From the NCBI RefSeq assembly GCF_918797505.1, contig NC_092797.1:44180157-44244156 (forward strand): 64,000 nt of DNA, written 5' to 3'. Source of the DNA: Bemisia tabaci (lineage: Eukaryota; Arthropoda; Insecta; Hemiptera; Aleyrodidae). The notes under the pieces are model-generated. The model saw only the letters and a list, made by a program, of their open reading frames with translations, made no database searches and was not told the origin of the DNA. Both the position numbers and the translations under genes were made by a program. Positions 10,919-22,679 of this stretch are shown here, piece by piece (position 1 is the first letter of the stretch; every line of letters starts with the position of its first letter).

Positions 10919-12461
10919 GGCATCTCGAGAAAAAATAGCATTCAAAAGACTCGGACGATGGGCGGGACTTATCACAAGAGTTGTCCTTGAGCGATTCGCG
11001 TCTTCGTAGCCTCTGAGATATGAAAGAAATGAGCTAAGCGCCTTTCTCTGTGAGACATTGTTTGCCTATGCTATCATGTGTCTCAAGGTTCATCTCACTA
11101 TGCATTTGCTATCGCGGCAGTAAGCTGAGGCAATATTTCTGTATTCATGGATTAAATCAATCAATCGAGTTCTGATTTTGGCTCATATATCCGTAACGAG
11201 TCCTCCAGAACAATTTTCCACCTTGTACGATGGTTATTATTTCTTTACTTCTATTTTTCGAATTTGAGGTGGGATAATGGCGGCTTCTCAAGAGCACCGA
11301 GGTAGGCGATCTTTTGCACCAACGAACAGAAAACTGATGGCGAAAAATAACCAATCAGAACCTCCCAAAAAAAAGAATTTGCCTAAAAACGGAACTTCGT
11401 GGTTCTGCGCAGATTTACCAGTCAGACACGACATCTCAAGTGGAAAAAAACTCGCTGAAAGCGAATTTTAGCAATCAACACAACTTGACGTAGAGACATG
11501 ATTGGCTAAAAAATACAACGGTTTTTGATACATCGGAAAATCAACCAAAAATCGGAGACTGGGCGAAACGCTCAAGGTCGCAGAGGTATAGGGAATCCCA
11601 TAGCGATAGCATCGGAACGATTGTAATATCATGGGGAACTCGTCCCATGAAATAAATATCCTTATTGTCACTTTAACATCTAAATGAAAGTAGTTATGAC
11701 CGATAATGTTTCCCTTTGACTGCCGAGCTGTCAATTTATTTACAGGGGAACAAAATCCCGATTAGGAAAATACATTTTTACCTGTTGTTAATTCTTGACG
11801 TAGCTATCGCGGTCTGCCGAACCGAAATGCAATTTTTGGACCAAAAATTTTGGTTACAAGATCTAGAATCTGAGTGGCCTATGGAATGAATTTTATTCTC
11901 TCGTTTATATGATGGTAAAATGGCTAATTGTGATTAGAGGAAAAATTGATTCAAAATAGAAGTAAATGGTAAAATATAAAGACTCGAGCGTGCCAAACGA
12001 TTCCAGGAGTTGGTAATTTTTTACTGATTGGAAGTTAATGCTTTTTTAGTATAAATGTGTGAAGTGGAATAAAATTAAACGTCTTGCTCTCTTGTGGTTA
12101 AATTATCTAGCTTGAAACGTTTTTTCTGACTTTTTTTGTTCCTAGATATAACTCAACACTCTCTGTTATTACAAAAAAACCTACACGAATACATAATTGT
12201 TATCGCGCCAGTTTTTTCCGGTTTCTTTTTCCAGTAGCAGTATCTTTATAGATACAAGTTTTCCATCATAGTGTTTTTTTCTATGTTTTAGCCGTTTTTA
12301 GTTGCTTTTTTTTACTTGGTGGTGGAGTATGTGATTTTTTGTCAGCATAATCTGAGGAGAAATTAATCAGATATCGTGGCACTAATTTTCCGCTTCTTCT
12401 TCCATCAAACATCTAAATTACTCACTGTACTTTAAACATGAGAATGTAAGATACATCTTAC
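10919..12461. other. No gene recognised
   Basis: A 64-codon open frame at 11277-11471 on the plus strand starts MAASQEHRGRR and is basic in composition. I see no domain or splice partners, so I do not call it. The rest is unique A+T-rich sequence. Confidence 0.4.
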
Positions 12462-12651
12462 AAATTCAACAGAGCATAGGAATTTATGAGATAGATAGCT
12501 TGTTATTGCATTGTCTTTTCCATTTACAGCTTCATATGATGAACGCAGTGCTGTCTTCCGGTGTATATAATTACTGGCATCCTGCACAAAATCTTTACCA
12601 CGGCAGTCTTTGAATTGCATTATTTCAGAGGACATGAACCAAACCATTTTC
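12462..12651 (-). CDS. Possible internal exon of an unrecognised gene or element
   Basis: On the minus strand a pyrimidine-rich TTTTTTCTCCAG acceptor precedes an open stretch of about 63 codons. It includes MVWFMSSEIMQFKDCRGKD, and a GTAAGA donor follows at 12461-12456. The composition is protein-like: mixed charged, aromatic and Cys residues, not low-complexity. I recognise no family and found no partner exons. The large foldback begins 256 bp upstream, so the fragment might be a remnant left beside an insertion. It could also be chance. Confidence 0.25.
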
Positions 12652-12906
12652 CTGGAGAAAAAAAGTAGCAAATTAACATGTGACCTTGATAAAATTAAAG
12701 TACATCTAATCTCGGTAAATAATTGAAGTAGGAGGAATCGAAATGGGATGTATTCATGATTCGAATCCATTTTATCTGCTGTTATAAATCAGGGAGAAAA
12801 TGTAGACCAGAAGTAAATGGTAAAAAGACTGCAAGACTACAGATAGGCATCGTGTTTTGATTCATGATTTAAAGTTACAACGATTATGATGTAAAAATGT
12901 TGTTAA

Positions 12907-14526
12907 TAGATTTGGCCCCCTATCAGATATGATCCATCTTTTCAGGAGTGATACAGTAGCATGCGAGACGTTCAAATATGGCGGTCATTTTGACTTAGGC
13001 CCCCCCAGAGAGGGGGGGCGGGGGGTCAAAGTCAAAACCTTCAACTGCCTATAACTTTTGAGCGAAAAATCGGATTGAGTTGAACTTTTTTTTAAATGAA
13101 AGATCTCAAAAAGATCTATCTGCTGATACCAGAAAAATTGAAAAAAAGTTAAATTTAATGCAAATTTTTAGCAATTTTTCAATTTTTTAGGGGACAAAAT
13201 TTTCAATTTTGTCGTGTTTCGGCACCGCGCAATGACTCTACTAAAACAAAAACCAGTTTTTTAGATTCTACACTTAATTTCCTACAAGATGCAAAAAACC
13301 GCATCTTGGGGAAACGTTTAGATCGCGAGCTATGGCTCGTCAAAGTTAGCCCCGCGCTGAGCGCGCGCGCCCTACGCTGTTCGCATATCCTCTGCGCGTC
13401 TGCCACCGATCCTGTTGCCCCTCCTCCCCCTTCCTAAATGCAAATTAACATTCTACTACCCAGCTTTCGTATATATCTGCGTTATAGGTACGTGAAAATT
13501 TCAGCAAGTTCGTGATTTCCAGTGGAATTGATGCTTTATTTCGCTCCCCCCCCCCCCCCCCAACCCGGCCACTGTGCTCCAAATATTGTGCAAAAAAGAA
13601 ATATATAAATTTTCTTGTTTCATGTTTTTGCTGATGTAGCACCCTGTGACTACGAGATCGAATTGAGGTAATTTTTTATCCCACCTCCCAACCACTTTTC
13701 GGTGTATTGAGCGTTTACCATTCATGAGAGGCCGACATTATTATGGGTATTCATAATAGGCTGCTGAGGAATTAAAAAATATTTCGCACGATTTTTCTCC
13801 ACATAGCTTTGAGAAATATAAAATGATTTCGTTGTTGGCAGGGGCACACTTCAGTGCCAGTGGCCGGGTTGGGGGGGGGGGGGGGGGAGCGAAATAAAGC
13901 ATCAATTCCACTGGAAATCACGAACTTGCTGAAATTTTCACGTACCTATAACGCAGATATATACGAAAGCTGGGTAGTAGAATGTTAATTTGCATTTAGG
14001 AAGGGGGAGGAGGGGCAACAGGATCGGTGGCAGACGCGCAGAGGATATGCGAACAGCGTAGGGCGCGCGCGCTCAGCGCGGGGCTAACTTTGACGAGCCA
14101 TAGCTCGCGATCTAAACGTTTCCCCAAGATGCGGTTTTTTGCATCTTGTAGGAAATTAAGTGTAGAATCTAAAAAACTGGTTTTTGTTTTAGTAGAGTCA
14201 TTGCGCGGTGCCGAAACACGACAAAATTGAAAATTTTGTCCCCTAAAAAATTGAAAAATTGCTAAAAATTTGCATTAAATTTAACTTTTTTTCAATTTTT
14301 CTGGTATCAGCAGATAGATCTTTTTGAGATCTTTCATTTAAAAAAAAGTTCAACTCAATCCGATTTTTCGCTCAAAAGTTATAGGCAGTTGAAGGTTTTG
14401 ACTTTGACCCCCCGCCCCCCCTCTCTGGGGGGGCCTAAGTCAAAATGACCGCCATATTTGAACGTCTCGCATGCTACTGTATCACTCCTGAAAAGATGGA
14501 TCATATCTGATAGGGGGCCAAATCTA
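12907..14526. mobile_element. 1.6-kb foldback with near-identical 668/669-bp arms
   Basis: The left arm (12907-13574) and right arm (13858-14526) are inverted copies around a 283-bp unique spacer. Everywhere I compared them they are identical except for one homopolymer: 16 C at 13546-13561 against 17 G at 13871-13887. The extreme ends read TAGATTTGGCCCCC and its inverse. Terminal TA on both sides would fit a TA target-site duplication. Each arm contains an identical 67-codon open frame (13203-13406 minus, 14027-14230 plus), which looks non-functional. A transcript across the element would fold into a very long perfect hairpin. Candidates are a foldback-type transposon, a recent inverted duplication, or an assembly artefact. 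Confidence 0.85.
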
Positions 14527-15814
14527 ATGGGGGATGGAACAACCTCTTTGATCGTGTTAAGATTCGAGATTAGGAAAGCAATTTTATTAATTGTTCAATT
14601 GCATGATAATTTTCCTGCATACTTTTCCTATGCAGACAACAATTCTGTATTCTATGGAAATTCTAAAAATTGCAGTTCTGCATTGTAAAATGGTGTCCTG
14701 CTAGTCTGCAAATGACACCCAATCTGAAGAATATTTATGGTGAAACTAAAATATTACGGATTTTCGTTTGTGATTTTGTAGAGTTCCTGTCGTATTTCAC
14801 TTATATTGTTTTGAAATATGACCAATCATTTCTATCGCACAGAATTTTGTGGAGTCTTTACGAACTCTTTTGAGGATCAGTTTTTGATATTTTTGTGGTA
14901 ATGTATGATACTAAAAAAACTAAATTAGGAGCGAAAATTTTGTAACGTTCATAATCGAGCTACGTACTGCGGTATTTATCAGGCATTCTTACCGTCCTTT
15001 CCAAGCTCCACCAATTATGCATTCATAAAACGTTCGAAAATTATGAGAAGGGGCAGACGGGCATTTCAGGCGATTAAATGTTGATGACAACGACGCGACG
15101 GCCGACAGGATGCAGAGGTGTTGTTTTAGCATTTTAAAATACCTCCGATTGACCGTCACGCCTGGTTTCACTTAGTGATTACAATTTTTATCCCCATCCC
15201 TTCTCGCAAACAGCAAAAATTACACGGCCAGACGAGACTGACGGCTAAATTTTCATCCAGCAAATCCACCGGAAAACTGCATTCGAGAAAATTAGGGCAT
15301 GAAAATTTTCCACGCTTAATTGCAAACGCGTGCCCTACGATTGCCGATCGGAGTATTTTATTGTTGTTTATGAATAAAGTTCCCATCATAGATATTAAAA
15401 TTTCGTTTTTACAGTGGGCCCGGGTGTGCGGTGACACTTAATCACCATTCCTGCCCATAGAAACGAAGGTCATTTGAAAATTTAAATCTTCGATGCGCCA
15501 TCTATCAAAAATTCAGTTCTTTGTTTTGTAGTATTTTTTTTTTAAAAACATTAGTGTGAGAAAACTTATCACACAGTATCTAAACAACGTGACATAGTAT
15601 ACAATGTATTTTACAACGAAAATTAACGCCTTGAAACTTTTCGGAAATTTGCTCCAAAGTATAATATAAATAATAAATTCACGAAATATAAATATCATTT
15701 TTCTGTTAAATAAAATAAATTAAATAAATAAATGAAGAAAACTTTTGGGGAGATCAGGAAACAACAGATGTAATTGAGCATGTTGTTGCAAATGCCGCGC
15801 CTTTCAATCATGAT
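14527..15814. other. No gene recognised
   Basis: Unique A+T-rich sequence. Overlapping open frames on both strands at 15168-15441 have no recognisable features. Confidence 0.45.
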
Positions 15815-15895
15815 TCTTCGATACAACTATTCGTACTCAAGGGATGTGCGTGTTGCATATACAAAAAATTAAAGGCGTTTTGACTTCCGTTCCCT
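15815..15895. repeat. Dispersed short repeat L, copy 1
   Basis: Carries the block GTGTTGCATATACAAAAAAT followed by AAGGCGTTTTGA. Related blocks occur near 24850-24930 (inverted), 53625-53720 (inverted) and 59940-60020. Confidence 0.5.
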
Positions 15896-16749
15896 TCTCA
15901 GCTTCGTACAGTCGTACTACACAACACAGGTATTGCTCAAAAGATTTGGAGAATTTGAAAAGCCCTTAAATTCTGTTTTCGTTTTTTGCAATCGTCTTTG
16001 GCCGTTGAACCTTCACAGATTACTTAGTGTCTTATCTAAACTCTAAATCCGAGATAAACTGAAAACTTTTCGAATAGCCACATATCGACTTCATTCATCG
16101 CGATGATTTATTGCAGTGCACATCTTGCTTTTTTCACCTCCTTCTTCACTAATGTTTGAAAAGCAACCATTGAAATATGTGTACTTCTGTTTTATCGATG
16201 GAATCATGGTGAATAACAACATCCTAAGAGTTTTTAAAAGTAATATCACGGATATTCTTGAACGTAAACATGTAAAAACATTCAAAGAAAAACATTGAAA
16301 AAATGTTTCCACTCTGCCGAAAATACTCAATCCTGCTCTGCACACATATTAATTCAGTATTTGGGGGCAAAATAAGCACCGAACCTAAATCAGATTTGTA
16401 CTTCGAGATTTCAAGCTGCTACAACAACATTCATGCAGAAGGACATTAGAAATCCGGTGATTTTGGGTCGACACGGCAACGCGCGATCTCTTTGTGACCC
16501 GCGCTTGCATTGATACTTACTCATCGCTTTTCTCGGCCGCCGGCTTCCGCGGGTTTCAAACGTGCTTTTCCCATTAAAAACGTCATCAAGTGGAAAAACG
16601 ATTTCGGAAACGATTCAATTCGGCAGACAGTCCGACTCCGAAGGTCGCTGCTGGAACAGCCGCTTTGTTGCCCGGGCTCAAAGGGACCCGGCCGTCCAAG
16701 ATGGTGCACCGCGGAGGACTGACAGATGGACAAACAACGGTGGACACAA
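15896..16749. other. No gene recognised
   Basis: A+T-rich up to about 16450, then G+C-rich to 16745. Overlapping open frames at 16510-16823 on both strands are explained by the composition and show no domain. Confidence 0.45.
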
Positions 16750-17008
16750 CTGCCGTGCTTAGGAAAAACGCCGTATGAGCCTTCAGGCGTTGTCGATTTT
16801 CCCTCTAAAAACAACAAAATCAAAAAAAAAATTGTGGATATTTCTCTTCCGATTTTTCAGAGGATTTCGTTCGAAATTTGATCTAAAAATTCTGAAAATT
16901 TCAAGCTAGAATATGTATACTTTTCTTCAAAAATAAATATATTCTGACAAGAAATTTGGCAACATTCGAGTGCTCATTCGGTTTTTTTGCTTACAATCAG
17001 CACAGCAG
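16750..17008. mobile_element. MITE family A, copy 3
   Basis: Left end CTGCCGTGCTTAGGAAAAAC; right end degenerate but ending CACAGCAG. The internal sequence is shared with other A copies. Confidence 0.7.
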
Positions 17009-17075
17009 ACAAGGTGTGCGAATGGAAACTTCCATGAAGCTCCGAACGCTACCATAATGGTCGAGTGTAATTGAA

Positions 17076-17157
17076 CGTATTTCTGCTAAAAGGAACTATA
17101 TCTCACGCAAACCCTTTGCACATAGTTCGCTTTAGCATAAATACGACCAATTGATCG
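17076..17157. mobile_element. Short hairpin MITE family H, copy 1
   Basis: An 80-bp near-palindrome with GCTAAAAGGAACTAT at the left and its near-inverse ATAGTTCGCTTTAGC at the right. Related hairpins occur at 48816, 52109, 55380 and 57419. Confidence 0.65.
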
Positions 17158-17657
17158 GGTCTGTGTTGACAAAATAAGTCGTAGCAGAATCCCAAACGTC
17201 GAGGTTACTGTGCGGGCTGGACACTAATTTTTTGCCATTAAATTGTATGAAATGCGCGAAAAACTGAGTCTTGGTGATTAATAGATTCCGGATTATGCAT
17301 GCTCCCCAGGGAATCTAATAGCCATTACTTGAGCACTAGATTTCTGTCAGTGCGTTTATCATGCGGCTGGTAAACGTCATCAAATGCATACTAGATACTG
17401 ACAGAAATGTATTAGTCGCTCAAGTCTTGAAAAAATATCTTATTATGATTTTAGTTTGCAATAAAACCATTTGTCCAAACCTCGAATCCAGCATCAAGTG
17501 CCTTGGCCGCAAGGAGATTGTCTTGCATTAATTTTAGCTTGTAGTCTTATTAGACCCTCTTTTGACTATTTTGAACAGAAATTCCGTCATATTCTTGTGA
17601 AAAAATGATTTTTTTTAGTCAGTTTTGAACACGAACAAGAATAGTAGTGCGATTATC

Positions 17658-17815
17658 CCGTCAAATTGTGGTACTATCCCAATTTTTTGGATATGGACAT
17701 TCCCAATTAATTTTGGTAGTACTGCAACTCAAGTCAGGGTAGCGTCGCAACCTTTCTGTTGGTGATCAAATTTATTGGGGTGCACTTTGTCCAAGTTAGG
17801 ACAAAACCACCCTAC
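17658..17815. repeat. Dispersed repeat J, copy 1
   Basis: Shares AATTGTGGTACTA and CCAATTAATTTTGGTAGTAC with the copy at 42094-42228. This copy is diverged and its ends are unclear. Confidence 0.5.
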
Positions 17816-18790
17816 CTCTTTTTTCCCGTGAAACCTTTGAATGGACTTACAATCCTCCGTTAGGGACACAACGATTTATATCTTGAAACGGAGCGGAAAA
17901 ATCCTAAAAATCTCAACGCTGTGTTTATTATTTTCCTTTTGATTTACAGTGAAACCTCGTTAAAATAAATTGTGCAGGGACTGACAAAAAACTTAACATA
18001 TGCGGCAATTCGTCGTATCCGATTCTCCACTTAATTTATGGACGTGACAAGAGATCGCAAAAAAATTGACTTTATCGGCATTTCATCAAAACCGCAGCTC
18101 GACTTAGCGAGCTTTTACTGTACTGAAAAGTGCGCGGTTTCTACCGCTATCACACACATCACTCATTCCATAGAAACACCGATACCTAATTTTCCCTCTC
18201 GAATTTGTTCGCTCAAAACTAGTTCAAGATGACACTCGGCCCATTTTTACTCCCGGTTCGGCTCTCCGCCACCAGGGTGCGCAGCGGTGGCGCGGGCGAA
18301 ACGGGAGCGCTTAAACCAACCTCAAAGGGCGTCAATTGACATTTAGATTGAACACCGAGGATGAATCGCGGCAATTTATCCGGGAGCCGAAATTAGGACC
18401 GCCGCAACAGGTCTGAATGGACCCCGTCCGTGTCTGAACTTGCGATTTAACTTGGGCCAATCCCCCCCGGGGAGGGGGCCTCCCCCCATCCGGGCACGTA
18501 AACCTTCCGAGTTGATCTCCTGCGAGCCTTGTTAGGATTACGCGGTGTTCGGCGAGTCCGCGCACGTCCCGTCGACAGCGTTAGCTCATCTCAGTCACGG
18601 CTAACCGCCTAATTAAAACGCATTGATTCCAAGCCACTCAAAGTTCACGCGGACTGCCTCAGGGCACCGTGTAAGAAAGGTGGTATTTCCGCGGCAAACG
18701 GGGCATGGGCAGAACTCCCGGGAAATCTGGCCTCTCCCGAAAAAAATCTGGGCAGACTTTGGTACATAGTTGCGAGGGCATTTCTGTCTT
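17816..18790. other. No gene; G+C-rich patch 18240-18560
   Basis: The G+C-rich patch has no identifiable exon or motif. The flanks are unique sequence. Confidence 0.45.
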
Positions 18791-19460
18791 CATTGAAAGG
18801 ATATTTCAATGAAATTTTCAGTGAGAACGGTACAAAATTACCCTTGAGACAACTCAGTTTGTCAAATATTTCCTATGTAAAGTCAAATTTTGAGATTTCG
18901 AAGGCAAACTCCTTTTAGCGTTGTTACAGAATTAGTTGCGAGTAATTTTGCTCACTTGTCAACTCAGTTTGTAATATGATTTCCATTCGGAGCTAGGGAA
19001 ATACCTATCTCCGTATTCTGTATATGAGGTATCCCTCGAAGATTCAGATACCACTATTCTAACTCTTGAGAGCGCATATTGCCTACCCGTTCAAATAAAG
19101 GACAATTGAATGCAAGAAGCTGCACTACGAACACAATTCACCTCCTTCCCCTCACCAAAGATTCCTAGCCCTGCCGATGAGAGGGGACTGAAAGAAATTG
19201 GATTCAGATGCAGCGTCTAAAAAAAGTTTCTTTTCTTAATTAGACATTTTTTTCTAGGCTAAATTTTGTTCACTAGTGACGGCTCGCAAGGAAAGGGACC
19301 TAAGTATTCGGGGGCAAATTGTTCAACAGAGATATTTTTATTGAGATGGACCAGAAAGTCAAATTTTTAGATTTCGAGGGAAAACTCCTTTTAACGTTCT
19401 CACAGAATGAGTTGCAAGTAAATTTGCTCTTTTTTCTGCAAGAAGAGGACATTAATGGTA
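18791..19460. repeat. Diverged direct repeat pair (K)
   Basis: About 18880-18960 and 19350-19440 share the ordered blocks AGTCAAATTTT, GATTTCGA and CTCCTTTTA(A/G)CGTT, then GAATTAGTTGC or GAATGAGTTGC. The two copies lie about 470 bp apart. Confidence 0.6.
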
Positions 19461-20596
19461 GAATCTTGAAAATTTGCGACATACTCAACCTATGCTTTTA
19501 TCCAATGAAAATCTAATAGAGATTCGGTGTATCTCTTGTGTGCAAACACGTTTTACCCTCTTGTTGGCTATTGAACAATTTGTCGGGCAATTCTTTTATA
19601 AAACACGTTAATGTTTGGTGATATTGTTGTGCAAACTTTTTGATCCAAACTTCACCAGCCAACAAAAAGGTAGGATAACCTTTGCTGGCAGTAAAGAAAT
19701 GTTGAGCAGTTGAAAGTAAAACCATTTCCGTGGAATAATATTGGGTGGTCTCTATACGTCTCTGAGTGAAACCGAGCCATTATTAAATTTGAACGATTGG
19801 CAAACGATGAGCAACCATCAGTAATGCTGCCTACATAATGGATCCATTTTCGGTTCAGTTTGGCATTCTAGTAAAACATACCTCTCGAATACCTGCTAGT
19901 TAATCAGGACACATCGGTGCCATCACATTTGGCTCTGGCTCAACTCTATCTGACCATAAAAATTCTCGTCACCTGGACCTTGAAATTTGCGACACGTTCC
20001 TAAGTTTTCTGGTCCTCCACAGGATGAGGAAAATTTCGAGCCTGTAATTTCGAAGAACTTGTGTCACGCTTTAGGCTCAACAAAGCCTATTCTGCGTAAA
20101 GCGTGCCTGCGGTTTTCGCTGTGCATCCATGATGATTAATGTCATTGGTTATGGTGACTGGCGTGTAGTAACTATACGGCTAATAATCATTCAACACCAA
20201 AAAATCATTGCGAATTTAGATAACCGGGCGGGATCGACCTAAGTTATTAGGTTTGGTGGGATGTCATAATTTGCAGTACTGAGTATAGTTATGATATTGC
20301 ATGGCTGAACGCGCGCTTATCGATAGAACGACCAAGAAAGGATGTATGTCGAGGCATCTTTTCAAAATCTCAACCTCTGCTTAACTTCTTGAGAGAGGGC
20401 TGTTTAATTTTTTAGCATTAATTTTTTTAAGACATCGCTCTTGTAGCTGAAGAAAAATTAAACGAAGTTATGCTTTATAATGAAAGTATAAACAGTTGAT
20501 TTCCTTGCATTTAAACGATAGGAAGTTCGTATCATCACAAACCGAGGTACGTGTTTGTCTAGTGTCATCTTCTTGACGTGCCTTGTCCAGCGGGCT
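19461..20596. other. No gene recognised
   Basis: Unique sequence with no supported feature. Confidence 0.45.
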
Positions 20597-20603
20597 GATA
20601 ATC

Positions 20604-20850
20604 GAGATTGATAGACAAAGCGATAGACAAATAAGACATAGAGAAATTGGAGGGATCCAATTGGTTGAAGTTGTTGGTTTTTATAGACTAAATCGGAAAA
20701 TGATGGACTAACTCTAGAGTCTCTGGCGGGTTGCCGTTAGTTTGTCTATTACTTAACTTCTTTATCCATCGCTTCCACCACTAGGATCGCTTTATTTTCA
20801 GTTTGTCTCCATTGTCTATAGCTTTGTCTATCAATTTCAATATTCCATCT
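20604..20850. mobile_element. MITE family M, copy 1
   Basis: Inverted ends GATTGATAGACAAAGCGATA and, at the right, TATAGCTTTGTCTATCAATT lie about 245 bp apart. The inner block ATGGACTAACT...GGGTTGCCGT recurs at 48055-48216. Confidence 0.65.
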
Positions 20851-20996
20851 GCAGGTTGCTATATTCCTTGCATCGAAGGGCGAGATTGCACCTATGCCCG
20901 TAACACAGCACCCAAAACGAATAACACGGATAATTAGACATGCAAAGTAGGTAACGCAGACCTTCTTACGTATACCACAGTGTAGCAGATTTTTCG

Positions 20997-21153
20997 CAGT
21001 GGCGTGGCGTGCTTTACGATATATCGATACTTCCCCATTTTAAGCTATGGTGATGAACCGATCATTAGGTGTTCGCTGCGAACACACTATTTATCGATCC
21101 TTTTCCATAGGTTTAAATGGTAGATCAATCGATATATCGCAATGCACGCCGAG
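20997..21153. mobile_element. hAT-type MITE family B, copy 1
   Basis: The left end CAGTGGCGTGGCGTGC is intact; the right end is degraded. The body has ATATATCGAT and CGATCC palindromic blocks, as in other B copies. Flanking ATTTTTC(G/A) on both sides suggests an 8-bp target-site duplication. Confidence 0.7.
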
Positions 21154-21503
21154 ACACAGATTTTTCACACATCTCGCGCGGTGGTCCATCGACAATCAGC
21201 ACCTCCCGTACAGATAATTTTCAAGCATTCACCGGCTAAGGTCGAAATCGATCCTCAAAACAATTTGCAGTTTGCAGAACTCGTCATTGGCCCACTAATT
21301 GTGAGTGCCGGGCGAAATATTTTGGCCTGGAGGACTCTTTTAGCTCTCTCTGCCCAAGGTCATCTCTTGGCTTTATCACCGTGTGAATTACCTGCATACA
21401 CTCTTCTGCGATTGTTCCGCTGACATCCGATGAACTAGGAACGCGGGAGCCAAGTCGATGGCAAAAAAACCCGTTTGCAATGGCTCAGCAAGTCAAATGT
21501 CAG

Positions 21504-22257
21504 TCAGCCGTGCTAAGGAAAAATCGCCGATTGAGCTTTTAATGGTTGCCAAATTTCTTCCCGATGAAGCACTTATGTTTGAGGGGAGATATAAATATTT
21601 CTCCTCAAATTCCGGTACTTTAAATTAAATTGTGAATAAAATTCTCTTCGGACAAATCGGGTCTAGTTAGAATTTTATCAGCTTAACTGCATTTTAAGTT
21701 GCCTTGCATACTCGTCTGTTGCATTCCTTTGACATAGAATAGAATAACGCAACTACACTGGATAAAAAAGTATAGTAACATTTACTATAAGTTTACTTGA
21801 TTTTTTTACACAGTGATGCTGGTTAGTGAAAATAACCAAAATTACGATAGTATTCACCAGAGTTCTGGTGATACTCAGCATAAAATGGCAAATGCTACCA
21901 GAGAGTCTGGTGTTTATCACCATACTCGTGTCGCTGTGTCTATCAAAGTATGATAAAAACTACCTCATTTTTATCAGAATATTTAATTTTTTAAAAAAAA
22001 AAATTCCATGGATTATTTAGAATATTCATATACTTACATAATGTCAATTATGATTGTGTTTATTGTTAGTTGAAGTTTTCTGTTAAAAAAAACAAGAGGG
22101 ATGTAGAGCAACGTCGCATGTATTTAGACCGCGATTCTGATTAAATACGTTCAATTAAAATAAAAATATACGCAGATTTTCTTGAAAATTCCTTTTTTCA
22201 TCAAAGCAAATTTAGCAACGTCTGGAGGCATATACGGCGTTCTTCCTCAAGACGACA
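21504..22257. mobile_element. MITE family A, copy 4, interrupted by about 500 bp
   Basis: The left end (CAGCCGTGCTAAGGAAAAAT) and right end (TACGGCGTTCTTCCTCAAGA) are family A termini, but they are 754 bp apart instead of about 250. The extra A+T-rich sequence at roughly 21650-22160 has no match to family A and looks like a nested insertion. The insertion junctions are approximate. Confidence 0.6.
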
Positions 22258-22368
22258 GAGCTGTCGAGCTTTCAGGAGCGATTTGACATGTTGAACTGGA
22301 GAAAATGTGTTACTTACTTGGCGTACTACCTGTAGTTCCTCTCTGTCCCGAGCAATTGAATTTGTCGA

Positions 22369-22467
22369 TGCTAAAACCAAACATGTCCATCATCTCATAA
22401 GCCCCAGAATACATGCCTTCTTATGGACCTCAGGGCTCATCAAAATTGGAGTTGTGCAGTTTTAACA
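22369..22467. repeat. Short repeat related to 7739-7833
   Basis: GCTAAAACCAAACATG and GTGCAGTTTTAAC form weak inverted ends. The middle (CATCATCTCATAAG...TTCTTATGGACCTCAGGGCT) parallels the 7739 copy. Confidence 0.5.
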
Positions 22468-22528
22468 TCGGCCGATACAGGTTTAATGAGCCGCCCGCGG
22501 TCAGGTACGCGTCGAGTGACAGGGACAC

Positions 22529-22679
22529 CAGTGGCGTGGCGTGAATGATCGATTATCGATATTTCCCCACTTGAATCCGTGGTAAAGAATCGATTATTAA
22601 GGTACCCTGTTAATCGATCCTTTTCCATAGGTTTAAATTACAGATCAATCAATGTATCGCAAAGCACGCCACGCCACTG
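22529..22679. mobile_element. hAT-type MITE family B, copy 2
   Basis: A 151-bp element with perfect CAGTGGCGTGGCGTG ends. It is flanked by the exact 8-bp duplication AGGGACAC at 22521-22528 and 22680-22687. CAGTGGCG-type ends with an 8-bp duplication are the signature of hAT transposons. This copy best defines the family. Confidence 0.9.

Noticed and set aside
13203..13406. 67-codon frame present in both foldback arms
   Set aside because: Its duplication follows from the inverted repeat and is not evidence of selection. No domain is recognisable.
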